Below are positions 9,320 through 18,246 of a stretch of 64,000 bases of DNA, in pieces. The notes below the pieces were generated by a model. The model was not told the origin of the DNA. It was given only the letters and a program-made list of their open reading frames with translations, and did not search any database. Both the position numbers and the translations under genes were made by a program. The number at the start of each line of letters is the position of its first letter. Position 1 is the first letter of the stretch. This stretch comes from Siphonodentalium dalli (taxonomy: Eukaryota; Mollusca; Scaphopoda; Gadilida; Siphonodentaliidae). The stretch spans positions 205,118,978 to 205,182,977 of the forward strand of contig CP136066.1 in NCBI GenBank assembly GCA_032622095.1. The letters are read 5' to 3'.

Positions 9320-9914
9320 TGGAATTGATGTGTTACCAGCAGAGATGCTTTTGAAAATTTATAATAACTTGATCGAAATGTCAAAAATGGATCAAGAAAT
9401 CAAACAAGAACTTAAGCAAACTTGGTTTTTGAGGGAAAGTAAAATTATAGTGCAGACTTTGCTGAACGGACATTTCTCAGAGGGGCAGAGTCGACTGAGA
9501 TGTTTGATTGAGAGATCAGAATTTGAAACTGATTTCTTAATGGATATATTGGATCAACTGTTTTCAGATTATTGGATATTGCATGGTGCTCCTAAAAACG
9601 AAATAAACGAAATTCGTGAATTAGTTGAAAATAATTTTATTCGTTTTGCTGAATATCAAGACAGGATTCTCAATGAAAAAACTTTGAAATTCGAAGAGGT
9701 GACGAGAATATATGGATTCATTATTCTCCGAGAACCATGTACAATTTTCACTGCTGAAGAGTTATTTGAAGAAAAGGTGTCTTTGGATTATATTGTAAAA
9801 ACCACTAGACCTATTCCAGATTTAGATAATGAACTCATATGTACATTTGGAATAATCTGGAGTTATGGTGACTTTTCATTAAAAATAAAAAAGGTTGATT
9901 CCGAAAAATCCTAA
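9319..9914 (+). CDS. F-box-like Polinton protein
   Basis: The long frame 9240-9914 has no ATG before 9345; it is merely open through the polymerase tail. An ATG at 9319 overlaps the polymerase stop (TGATGG) and would join this frame after a one-base slip near 9335, so the real start is probably 9319 with one indel. The N-terminus contains VLPAEMLLKIYNNL, which fits the Leu-Pro-x-Glu-x-Leu-Leu-x-Ile pattern of an F-box (the SKP1-binding part of SCF ubiquitin ligases). The rest (about 190 aa) is mostly helical and acidic with no motif I recognise. F-box identity is tentative because it rests on 14 residues. Confidence 0.45.
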
Positions 9915-9945
9915 TCAGTCTTACATGATCTGTCTCAGGGCAAAC

Positions 9946-10595
9946 ATGGACGAATCATTGTTGTTCAAACATCCCTGTAACATTTTCATATCGGGGCCAA
10001 GTGGTTGTGGTAAAACAGATTTTGTTAAGAAATTAATCGAATATAAAGATGATTTGTTCAAACCTGTTCCAAACAAAGTCGTTTGGTGTAACAAAGAATG
10101 GCAAAATACCTATAGTCAGATGCAAGAATTTCACAATATTCAATTTATAAATGGAATACCAGATGATGACAATGAACTTGTCGATGACACAGACTTACCG
10201 CACCTCGTCGTTTTGATGACATGTTAGGTGATAAAGATGAAGAAAAAATTATGTTGTAGTTTACAAGAAAAGAACATAACAGAAATACGTCTGTTATTTA
10301 CATAACCCAAAACATGTTTCAGAAATCTAAAGCGAGTAGAACTTTGAGTTTGAATGCACATTACATGGTATTATCTCAAAGTGTGCGTGATAAAGGCCAA
10401 ATAAAAATTCTTGCCTCTCAAATGCAAATACCTCATTTAATGCAAGCATATGGTGATGCAACTTTAACCAATCATGGTTATTTACTACTCGATTTTCACC
10501 CAAAAACGGATACATCGTTGAGACTTAGAACTGATATTTTCCATCGCTGGCTCACAAATGACGATCGAGGTGCGGTAATATATTCATCGGTATAA
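9946..10595 (+). pseudogene. genome-packaging ATPase, FtsK/HerA type, broken
   Basis: The family pumps DNA into preformed capsids. The start MDESLLFKHP at 9946 is the likely one, because a Phe-Lys-His-Pro lead-in directly precedes the P-loop. Walker A GPSGCGKT lies at 9994-10017. A one-base loss inside the Walker B region (hydrophobic strand then Asp-Asp, about 10205-10220) shifts the frame and ends the first part at 10227. In the new frame an in-frame TAG (10257-10259) precedes the sensor-like YITQN and the C-terminal half to 10595. Length would be about 215 residues, normal for Polintons. It is non-functional as read. Confidence 0.88.
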
Positions 10596-10631
10596 AGATA
10601 AGTGTATCAACATAATATTTTATTTCCAATC

Positions 10632-11194
10632 ATGGAGTCGCATGAAGCAGTCTTGAGTGTATTTTCGACTATCGCTAAATTAATACTTGATGATCACTTA
10701 AAGCTTACAAAGCAGACACGAACATTCCTGCAAAAACACAAAAAAGAGCTGAAGAAACTCATATCGATTCAAAAAAGAAAATACTTTTAAAAACTGGTGG
10801 AGGTGGTTTTCTCGGTGGAGTTTTGATCAGAAGTCTTCTCAGACAAAAAGAAAATAAATCAATTGCACGAGTTAGATCAAATAGAGTAAATGCTACTCGA
10901 GTAAATTCTACGATTGCACAGCGAGCTAGCACAGTCAGAGTAAATTCTACAATTGCACAGCGAACTACTCCAGTTAGAGTAAATTCTACTGGATTAAATT
11001 CTACATTTGCTAGATTTCAACCACTCAACGATAATGGTCGGCAATCAATTCCATCAATTCAAGAAGCAGAACATTACCCGTTGGTTCAACGATACTCAAA
11101 AATTATGAATCTTTCAAACCCATCGAAATTAGCTTTGATGGAATTTGATCGTAATTTTAATAAATGTAAAGTAAAAAGTAATTCAGTCATTTGA
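10632..11194 (+). pseudogene. small basic Polinton protein with tandem repeats, frameshifted
   Basis: Start MESHEAVLSV at 10632. The first frame stops at 10788-10790, just after an A run (10768-10774) where one base was probably lost. The next frame carries KTGGGGFLGG at about 10791-10820, a Gly-rich hydrophobic patch. It then holds three tandem 14-17-residue units beginning RVNST (about 10880-11000) and a C-terminal tail to 11194. Basic helix followed by a Gly-rich hydrophobic patch also occurs in the next gene, so the two may be paralogous. I know it only as a Polinton-associated type of unknown role, possibly a minor virion component. Confidence 0.6.
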
Positions 11195-11217
11195 CATTCA
11201 ACTGTTGAAGAGTAAAG

Positions 11218-11559
11218 ATGGCGAAAAAAACTCCACTGATTAAAAAATATGGTAGTTTTGTAATGGCTATGAATCAGGCACCAACTCATTTTCGGAAAAA
11301 AATGATAGAAGATGCCACAAAGAGAGTGATTGATTGCATGCCAGAATGCTGTAAAAATATTTTAAAAGGCAATGTAAAACTAACAGTAGCTCAGAAGCGC
11401 AAACTTCGTCCGAGGTGTAGACACCTCAGAGAACTTGCAAGTAAATCAACATCTGGGAAACGAAAAAAACTAATTTTAAACCAGAAAGGAGGTTTTTTAC
11501 CACTTCTTATGCTAGCACCATTGCTTGGTAAAGCAGTCGCTGGAATACTTCGCGGTTAA
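11218..11559 (+). CDS. small basic Polinton protein, intact
   Basis: An intact 113-codon frame with ATG at 11218, 23 bp after the previous gene. It is strongly basic (KRKLRPRCRHL, GKRKKL) with a C-terminal Gly-rich hydrophobic segment, QKGGFLPLLMLAPLLGKAVAGIL, that could contact membrane or bury in a capsid interior. This layout is common among short Polinton ORFs close to the ATPase. The role is unknown; DNA condensation or minor capsid are guesses from charge and context. Confidence 0.65.
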   Translation: MAKKTPLIKKYGSFVMAMNQAPTHFRKKMIEDATKRVIDCMPECCKNILKGNVKLTVAQKRKLRPRCRHLRELASKSTSGKRKKLILNQKGGFLPLLMLAPLLGKAVAGILRG

Positions 11560-11561
11560 AC

Positions 11562-12760
11562 ATGAAGAAAATGGTCGCTGTTCCCTTCAAAATGTTGGAT
11601 AACATTAAAAAATGGAGAATGAGTCTAACTAATCCGAAATGATCACCTAATCCTGAAATTACGAATGTTTCAAAACTAAGCAGAGAATTGAATTCAGTTT
11701 CTGATCAAAATTTGTCAGAATCTGAGAAGGTTAAATTATATGGTACAACTTTGCACAAATTGAAAACTTCTAAAAAATCAGTTAGAGCTATTTCAGCCCC
11801 GAAAACAGAACAACCATTTAATCATCATCATAGAGATGTGCTAGAAAGTATTCCGTTAAAGATGAGAAGAAAAGCTAAACAATTTTTACAACTGATTTCA
11901 AAACATCCACAAATGAAGTTTGATGAACATGGACAATTAAAATATGGTGAAAAAGTTATTAGAGGATCAAATATTGTTGATCTCCTCAATGATATTGTAC
12001 GACAAAGAAAAGGTTTCGAACCAACAGGTTGTCAAAGCTTTTCACAAGGTTTGAGCGAGCTTAAAGGTACTCAACCCGATAAAACTCCTCTCAATTACTA
12101 TTTCAATGGCTTCGGGGGTCAAAAATATTTGATTCGAATCGAGGAAGTCACCCATCAAAGCTCAGATTTGTTAGATATCGATTTTAGAAATCTATTATTT
12201 TTCATTATCGGGAATACTATCTGGCCCAGAACTCAGTCAAAATTGCGTTAAAATTACCACTTGATTTTAGAGTTATTCATCCTTGTCTGTTTGAATAGAT
12301 TTGGAGTACATATCCAGAGCAGATTACGGCAGTTATTAGTACACATCTCGAGAACATAACAAATTTGAAAAATCAATATCTAATAACTCTGAGCTTTGTT
12401 TGATGGGTTCCTCGACTCGAATCAAATATTTTTTACCCCCAAAGCCAAAGAAATAGTAATATAGGACCCTCTGATCGGATTGTTGTTGTTGGAATCTGTT
12501 GAGATGGGGACCCTCTTTACGGGTTGAGTACCTTTAATGTACCTCAAGATTTTGTAGGGAACAGAAACTGCTGGCTTTGGATTAAAAAACATTTGAAAGA
12601 TGATTCAGATGATGATTTTGAAACTTCGGTACAAAGCATAACACCAAAACAATTTGATTCTCATCGATTCACACCAATGAAAGGTATAAAAGCAAGACAT
12701 TCAAAAACTAAAATAGCAAAGGGTATTAAAACAGAAAAATCACAATGGGATCAATACTAG
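11562..12760 (+). pseudogene. Polinton ORF of unknown function split by a stop and a MITE
   Basis: The ATG at 11562 opens MKKMVAVPF..., an in-frame TGA lies at 11640-11642, and the same frame continues to 12060. A 473-bp TTAA-flanked insertion (12061-12533) then interrupts it. Coding text resumes at 12534 in the frame expected for precise TTAA removal and ends at a TAG at 12758-12760, overlapping the integrase ATG by 16 bp. The protein is hydrophilic and Lys/Ser-rich with a central segment around FLQLISKHPQMKFDEHGQL. I recognise it only as a Polinton ORF in the usual place before integrase. The apparent 187-codon frame ending at 12251 has MITE sequence as its C-terminus. Confidence 0.7.
12061..12537. 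mobile_element. TTAA-flanked MITE inside the Polinton
   Basis: The ends AGGTACTCAACCCG and CGGGTTGAGTACCT are inverted repeats flanked by TTAA at 12061-12064 and 12534-12537. An inner inverted repeat (tttgattcgaatcgaggaa versus ttcctcgactcgaatcaaa) strengthens the palindrome. A second copy sits in a STYX intron at 51176-51635 and a partial copy ends at 31459. TTAA duplication is typical of piggyBac-type transposases, but no transposase is encoded. Confidence 0.85.
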
Positions 12761-13828
12761 ATGAACAGTTATCTAAAATTTTCTATAATCCGATGAAAGT
12801 TGGAAGTTATGGCGGTGTAAAGAAGCTTTTTGATGAAGCGAAAAAGCAAAATAAAAAAATTAAACTCATAGATGTGAAGAAATGGTTTCAAGGTCAGTCG
12901 ACATATACTTTACACAAACCAATAATTCGAAAATTCCAACGTAGAAAGACTGTTGTAGCTGGGATTGATATTCAATGGCAGGCAGATTTAGCTGATCTTC
13001 AGAATTTGAAAAAACATAATGATAATTACAGATATCTGTTGTGTGTGATAGACGTTTTTTCAAAATTTGCGTGGGTATTGCCAATCCACGATAAATCTGG
13101 ACAAACTGTGATCGAATCATTCAGGAAAATTTTGAAATCTTCAAAACGTAAACAAAAATCGTTTCAAGCTGATAAAGGTTCTGAATTCAAAAATGAAAAG
13201 TTTTTGAAATTCTGCGATCAGAAAGCATTCATTTCTTCACAACTGAGAATCCAGAGACTAAAGCAAGTATTGTCGAACGATTTCAAAGAACTTTAAAAAC
13301 TCGTATGTGGAAGTATTTCACACACAATAAAACTTCAAGATATATTGATGTTTTATAGCCCCTAGTCGATTCTTACAACAATAGTTATCACCGCAGCATA
13401 AAATCGAAACCGTCGGCAGTTACTTTGAAAACTGAAGCTGAAATTTCCAAAAATCTATATGGAACAGGGAATAAAAAAGGAAAATCTACACTGAAAGTGG
13501 GTGACTTGGTTCTATCAACAAAACCAAAAGAACATTTGAAAAGGTTTATTTACCAAACTGGACTCGTGAAATTTTCAAAGTTGATAAAATTTGCAAAACT
13601 AATCCAATAACATACAAAGTTTCTGATCTTGATGGTGAAGAGATTGGTGGATCATTCTACAAACATGAAATCCAGCATATAAAAGACAGTAAGGTGTATG
13701 AAATAGAATCAGTTATTGATAAAAGAACGAGAAGAGTGGGTGGTAAAACAGTAAAAGAAATTAAAGTTCATTGGCTTGGATATCCAGAAAAGTTTGACAG
13801 TTGGATCCCAGCTTCAAAGTTAGTATAA
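12745..13828 (+). pseudogene. int: Polinton integrase (rve, DDE) with chromodomain, broken
   Basis: This would insert the linear element DNA into the genome. Catalytic Asp 1 (WQADLAD) is at 12985-12987 and Asp 2 (ADKGSEF) at 13171-13173. Glu (IVERFQ) is at 13275-13277 in a shifted frame, which gives a D-D-35-E spacing. The first frame ends at 13296. Frame 3 then carries the Glu and has an in-frame TAG at 13356-13358. Another shift near 13540 leads to the C-terminal part. From about 13697 a chromodomain (YEIESVIDKRT...VHWLGYP..FDSWIPASKL) ends the protein, as in many Polinton integrases that target methylated-histone chromatin. At least two indels and one stop make it inactive. Confidence 0.92.
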
Positions 13829-13841
13829 AACAGAATTTACC

Positions 13842-14099
13842 ATGTTGAAAAATCATTCAGATTCAATTAATCTCGATGAACCATCACAATTTAAATTATG
13901 TGGTGAAAAAGTTGCTAAGAACCAAGTCACCTACTTCACGCAGATAATTATTATTTATATCATAATAATTACATCTATTGTACACATTAGTATCCAGAGC
14001 GCAAACAAAGAATTGTGGCTTATTCTTCTAAGTAGTTCTCTAGGTTATATTCTACCAACACCTGCACTCAAATTATTGAAAAATACTGAGAAAAAATGA
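13842..14099 (+). CDS. small two-span membrane protein of Polintons
   Basis: An intact 85-codon frame. After a polar N-terminus of about 35 residues come two hydrophobic spans. The first is IIIIYIIIITSIVHIS (about 35-52) and the second is LWLILLSSSLGYILP (about 58-73). A short basic tail, KLLKNTEKK, follows. Many Polintons have a similar short protein between integrase and capsid genes; its role is not established. The stop overlaps the next start (ATGA at 14096-14099), which supports the reading of both genes. Confidence 0.75.
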   Translation: MLKNHSDSINLDEPSQFKLCGEKVAKNQVTYFTQIIIIYIIIITSIVHISIQSANKELWLILLSSSLGYILPTPALKLLKNTEKK

Positions 14100-14943
14100 A
14101 TTTATTCTACATAACTCTCATGAGTGATAGTTAAATTTCACTTTACCCAGCCAACTCACAATGTTGTTTCGCAGTGAAATTACCAAAAACCATACATATT
14201 GATAAAGAGCTTTGGGAAGTTGCAATGGTTGAACTAATTGTACCCTCAGAAACATACAACATTATTGGAGATGCCTGCAAAATAAAAATAAAAACTTCTG
14301 TTCCAAGAATTTTACAATATTTGAATAAGATACCAATGAGTGATGTAGTAATTTCAAAACCAGAAAATGGTATAGAATTAAAAATACCAGAAGGAGCATA
14401 TTCTGGTGGATCACATTTGACAGATACAATTCAAGGTGTAATTGATAGTACAGTAAGCAGCATGATTCCAGAACTGAAATTCGAATTCGGATATTCCAAA
14501 GCACAACAACGAGTTAAAATTTCAATCAATAGTTATACCAAAGTAGGTATTGTACTCCCCAGAGCTCTTTTGGATAAACTTGGTTACAGAACAGAATCAA
14601 ACACTGTCACATTTGCTACTCCTTCAATAACATTTCCATATCGAGTTGATTTAAATGCGGAGCATAATCAATTGTTTGTTTATTCTGACATTGCTGATTA
14701 TACAATTCTTAGTGATGTTGAAGCACCGATATTACGAGTGACAACATTCGAGAGTAAAAGAATACATGATGGTAAACATATTAAGCATGACTTCAAAACT
14801 TACATTATGTACCAGTATCAAAGTCTAGCTTTGATACCATAAATGCATATATAACTGGTGTTAGTGGCAAACCAATTCAGTTTATTGGTGGAAAGTCTAT
14901 GGTAAAGTTGCAATTCCGACGCGGAGGTAATTTGTATTTATGA
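14096..14943 (+). pseudogene. minor capsid (penton-type, single jelly roll) protein, broken
   Basis: The start MNLFYITLMSDS at 14096 overlaps the previous stop. An in-frame TAA at 14132-14134 follows, then the same frame continues FAVKLPKTIHIDKELWEVAMVEL through 14842, in the family's usual order: a short Phe-Tyr-rich start, then a lipid/strand-like Trp-Glu-Val-Ala segment. A frameshift near 14828 moves the C-terminus (GKPIQF...KLQFRRGG) to a frame ending at 14941-14943. Length would be about 280 aa. Assignment to the minor capsid of Polintons rests on N-terminal pattern and position directly before the major capsid. The track-style start at 14174 is GTG and is not the real start. Confidence 0.8.
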
Positions 14944-15277
14944 TGATCCCCGTGTATAGAGGCGTACCTAGACAGTATGGAAATGGAATTGGTTCACTAT
15001 TCAAATCTGCAATGAGAACAGTAGTACCGTTTCTAAAACCTATTGGTCAGATTGCTAAACAACAAGTATTCAAGCTTGGACTTGCTGCAGCTTTGGGAAA
15101 CAATAAAGAAAATATCAACACCTTTTGGGGTAAACAATAAAGAAAATATCAACACAAAATGGCATAAATAGATCATCGCGACCTTTGAAAAATCAGTCTT
15201 CTCGCAAAGGAGTTAGAAGTAAGTCCATTAAAACGCCTGTAAAGAAATCAAAACGATCTCTCGATATATTTGATTAA
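14940..15277 (+). pseudogene. pVI-like small virion protein, disrupted by a 34-bp duplication
   Basis: Start MMIPVYRGVPRQYGNGIGSL at 14940 overlaps the previous stop. The Tyr-Arg-Gly and Gly-Ile-Gly-Ser-Leu-Phe lead-in followed by a long amphipathic helix is typical of a short protein preceding the major capsid in Polintons and compared with adenovirus pVI. Its frame ends at 15140. A 34-bp tandem duplication (copies of aaacaataaagaaaatatca at 15098 and 15132) shifts the frame. The basic C-terminal tail (SKSIKTPVKKSKRS) is read in the following frame to the TAA at 15275-15277, just before the major capsid ATG. Confidence 0.72.
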
Positions 15278-15279
15278 TC

Positions 15280-16583
15280 ATGATGATGCAAAATGGATCA
15301 TGCGAATGCAGCAAGTCCGAGTTAGATGCTTCTGATGTTCCACAAACAATGACAACGATGTTGGAATCACAATGGATAGAACATCACCCGATTAGCTCTT
15401 TGAATAATTCCGCACCAGTAGAATTTGTAATTCCACCTCAAACTGAAAAATGGACAGATGTAGATCAATCATATTTGTACCTGAAATTCAAAATCACAAA
15501 AGCAGTTGGAACAAACTTGGTTGATGGTACTGATGAAATTGCGCCTATTAACAACTTTTTCCATAGCATGCTCAGTAGTATCGATATTTACCTAAATAAC
15601 AAACTTGTAATGGCGAACGGAGATACCTATCCTTATCGAGCCTACATGGAAAATCTCTTAACTTATTCTCGTGAATGTAAAGAAAATCAACTTGCCGCAC
15701 TAGAAATGTGGTACCCCGACACCGCTAAACAGTTCACCGAAAACATTAAACTGGTGGTTATGATGGATTGAAATCTCGCCAAGCAATCATAGCAGGTAGT
15801 AAAACGGTAGAATTGTGTGGTCGTTTACACACAGATATATTTCTACAAGAGAAATACTTACCAAATGGAATTGAGATAAGAATTCGTCTCAATAGAGCGA
15901 ATCCAAAATTCTCTTTAATTGGTCAGGCCAACGGAAAAATAGTATTTGAAACGGCAGTTTTCAATGTTCGTGCAATTACGCTGATGCCAGTAGTAGCAAA
16001 TAACTTGAACCAAACAATAATACAGAAAAATATGAAAATACCGATTAGAAGAGTTGAAGTAAAAACATTCCCTATTGGTGCAGGGCTTAGATCAAAAATT
16101 GAAGATCACCTTTTTCAAGGACAATTGCCAAAGTGACTTTTCATTGGCTTGGTATCAAACAAAGATATGAATGGCGATATTGAAACGAACCCATTTCATT
16201 TCCAACACTTCAATCTGAAAAAACTTGAAGTTAGTCAGGACGGACATATCATCCATAACCGACCATTTGAACCAAACTTTGAATCAGAACAATGCCTAAG
16301 ATCTTATTTATCACTGTATCAGTCTTCCGGTATGTTTGGACAAAACAAATCCTTTGGTTTGAATCTCGAAAAATACATGAATGGTTATTGTTTCTGGGGT
16401 TACGACCTCACACTTGACCAAGGAGCAGAGGAAGTACATTTGCATCCTATTAAAACCGGTAACATAAGGTTAAAGCTTCAGTGTGCTGCAGCTCTAGCTT
16501 CAGTGATCAACGTGATAGTCTATGCTGAGTTCGATAATCAAATTGAAATCAACAGTTTGAGAGAAATAATAACAGATTATTAA
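15280..16583 (+). pseudogene. major capsid protein (double jelly roll), broken
   Basis: It begins with the Cys-x-Lys-Ser-Glu-Leu-Asp motif (ECSKSELDASDVP) and continues with PVEFVIPP, NNFFHSMLSSIDIYLNNKLV and YPYRAYMENLLTY, all typical of the N-terminal half of Polinton major capsids. A frameshift near 15760 moves the protein to another frame (15768-16136). A TGA at 16134-16136 interrupts that frame, which then continues without shift to 16583. Total length would be about 430 aa, normal for the family. Family role: hexon-like double jelly-roll trimers forming the icosahedral shell. Defects are one indel and one stop. Confidence 0.9.
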
Positions 16584-16587
16584 AAAC

Positions 16588-17045
16588 ATGGATGAATTGC
16601 ATTTGGAGGAAAAAAATTGAGACTGGAAGTTGGAGGACTCGATTTCATTCCATATGTTTCTATCCTTGACAAAGTTCGGAAAACTTTCGAGAAATGTTTC
16701 GTTCATGAAATACAAAATCAAATTTCAAAAGAAGTGACACTCAATTGTGAATGATGTAAAATAGATCATACAAGTCAGACACGACATTTACTTTGTCTTT
16801 GGACACCACCTATACAATGGGTAGATATGTTCATTGATATAGCACTACTTAAATTGAACATCTACTGAGTTATGGAACAATGGTATCCAGAAATAGAATC
16901 ATTTACACCACAAGAGAAATTTGAGGCATTCAAACTTTGGAAAGATATAAAGGAAGTTGTTCATGCAAACTGTAACTAATTTAATTCGTTTTTTGTTGAC
17001 TTGTGGTCTGAAAAAGTTAAAAAATACTACGAAGATGAACACTAG
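16588..17045 (+). pseudogene. Cys/His-rich Polinton ORF, broken by stops
   Basis: ATG at 16588 opens MDELHLEEK. A frameshift in the A run at 16611-16616 leads to a frame that continues to 17045. That frame is interrupted by TGA at 16752-16754, TGA at 16866-16868 and TAA at 16977-16979. The first TGA falls inside a Cys-x-x-Cys-x-x-Asp-His-x-Ser-Gln-x-x-His-x-x-Cys signature (about 16746-16795), which looks zinc-binding. The C-terminus contains ESFTPQEKFEAFKLWKDIKE. A short Polinton protein with this Cys/His pattern is familiar to me but has no known role. The stop overlaps the protease start by 11 bp. Confidence 0.6.
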
Positions 17046-17517
17046 CGAACTTCAGCATATACTAGACAAATCATCCTACCTATGTTCATTGTATGGTGTG
17101 GTGTGTGCAAAAGATCAGTTACCACACGAGAAACCTCATCATGTAAAAGCATACATAGTAAATACACATAAGTCAGAAAAGCCAGGAGAACACTGGTTTG
17201 CAATTTTCTTCAATGGGAATATTGCAACATATTTCGATTCGTTTGGGATACCAGTTATTGATAAATATATCAAATCATTTATTCAAAGAAATTCGATCGA
17301 ATGTAAAATAAACGTTGGGCGGTTTCAACATCACGGCACAAACGTGTGTGGTATCTACTGTATATTTGCTTTACATTTCTTGAAAAGCGGATATGGTATA
17401 AAAGTATTAGTTGAAATGAATTTTTATGGTGACTACTTCAAAAATGATAGAAAAGTATTTGATTGGTTTCATAGAAATATGTTGATTGTTAATGATGAAA
17501 TGATTTACCAAATGTAA
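17035..17517 (+). CDS. PRO: adenain-like cysteine protease (Ulp1/C48 fold), intact
   Basis: An intact 160-codon frame with ATG at 17035. Catalytic residues appear in adenain order: His in GEHWFAIFF (codon 17191-17193), Asp in TYFDSFG (17236-17238), Gln in RFQHHG (17336-17338) and Cys in TNVCGIYC (17347-17349). The family processes virion proteins during maturation. The protein is slightly shorter than usual for Polinton proteases, so a longer start upstream was possible, but the frame upstream has only a weak ATG at 16957 inside the preceding gene. It is the only core enzyme without a visible defect. An AATAAA lies 84 bp downstream. Confidence 0.9.
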   Translation: MNTSELQHILDKSSYLCSLYGVVCAKDQLPHEKPHHVKAYIVNTHKSEKPGEHWFAIFFNGNIATYFDSFGIPVIDKYIKSFIQRNSIECKINVGRFQHHGTNVCGIYCIFALHFLKSGYGIKVLVEMNFYGDYFKNDRKVFDWFHRNMLIVNDEMIYQM

Positions 17518-17600
17518 ATTATGTTCATTGCATTACCAATTATTGATTGTAAATATGATAATTTCATGATCAGTTGTAAATATGTTGATTCTTAATTCAA

Positions 17601-17606
17601 AATAAA
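17601..17606 (+). terminator. poly(A) signal after the protease
   Basis: AATAAA followed by a T/G-rich stretch (gttatgttgttg, tgtctgttttt). It probably ends the rightward core transcript and contrasts with the histone-type ends of the cassettes. Confidence 0.55.
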
Positions 17607-17695
17607 AGTTATGTTGTTGAAAAACAGTGTCTGTTTTTAATGATCGTCTTCGGCATTGTCGATGAAGATCTTAATTCACCAAAAAAGAAAACACA

Positions 17696-17771
17696 TTTGA
17701 AATATCATTCGGGAAAATTGGTAGAAAATCACAATGACGTCGCCAACGACGTCCGCGCGTTTTACATATAA
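17696..17771 (+). promoter_or_regulatory. cassette promoter module D
   Basis: TTTGAAATATCATTCGGGAA, then AATTGGTAGAAAA, a CRE-like CAATGACGTCGCCAACGACG, CGTCCGCGCG and TATA-like catataac, 35 bp before the ATG at 17807. Element order and spacing are those of modules A-C, though the first block is mutated (TATCATT in place of GACGTT). Confidence 0.75.
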
Positions 17772-17806
17772 CAAACATCCAGTTTAGCGCATATCATTTC
17801 TCCACG

Positions 17807-18238
17807 ATGGAATACCCTAAAACTGATCTTGGATCTTATGTCAGAGCCATCCGTGTATCGGCCCCGAGGGACATTGCGGTGTGGGAGACCATTTCCTGGG
17901 CAGTGTATGGTGCAGGTGAAAAGTTCTGTGAACTATTCACTTTTACCTGTGCAACATGGGCTCGCAATCCTACACTGTTCAGTGGACAGGAGACAGAACA
18001 CATCGAATGGCTTGGGACAACAGGTGTCTTACTTGCGGTGGTGGCAACCCTTCTGCAGAGAAAGCTCGTGTTTTGGAAAAAGAAAAAGCAGTACAGATTA
18101 GACGTATCCCCATTGAAGGGTGTGAGTATACCGCAAGGTATATTTCCACCTCTCATCGAGGGTTCGCTTGTGTTTCGGGAGTTGGATCAAGAGGATGGAT
18201 TTGAGTTCCTAAAGACCCCTTATCCACTTTTCTTGTGA
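17807..18238 (+). CDS. cassette D ORF, putative single-span membrane protein
   Basis: An intact 143-codon frame. One hydrophobic segment, TTGVLLAVVATLL (about residues 68-80), is followed by a basic stop-transfer-like run (KLVFWKKKKQYR), which suggests one membrane span with the C-terminus in the cytosol. The N-terminal 65 residues are rich in Trp, Phe and Cys (WETISWAVYG, FCELFTFTCATW). The C-terminal part is Pro-rich and probably loose. I recognise no family. It is the last gene before the right terminal repeat, has the shared promoter 35 bp upstream and a histone-type stem-loop 14 bp after the stop. Weak similarity to cassette B is noted there. Confidence 0.6.
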   Translation: MEYPKTDLGSYVRAIRVSAPRDIAVWETISWAVYGAGEKFCELFTFTCATWARNPTLFSGQETEHIEWLGTTGVLLAVVATLLQRKLVFWKKKKQYRLDVSPLKGVSIPQGIFPPLIEGSLVFRELDQEDGFEFLKTPYPLFL

Positions 18239-18246
18239 TCTAACGT

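Noticed and set aside
9240-9345. GTG-started extension of the F-box-like ORF
   Set aside because: This stretch overlaps the polymerase C-terminus, which is convincing in another frame. There is no ATG.
11688-12251. A single 187-codon gene as the frame suggests
   Set aside because: Its last 63 codons are MITE sequence (from 12061), and its true start lies upstream at 11562. The real gene is split.
14174-14842. Minor capsid starting at 14174
   Set aside because: The codon there is GTG inside an open frame. The family-like start is the ATG at 14096, overlapping the previous stop, with an in-frame TAA in between.
5560-17517. Alternative genetic code to explain in-frame stops
   Set aside because: TAA, TAG and TGA all occur as internal stops, frameshifts occur in the same genes, and the STYX exons use the standard code.
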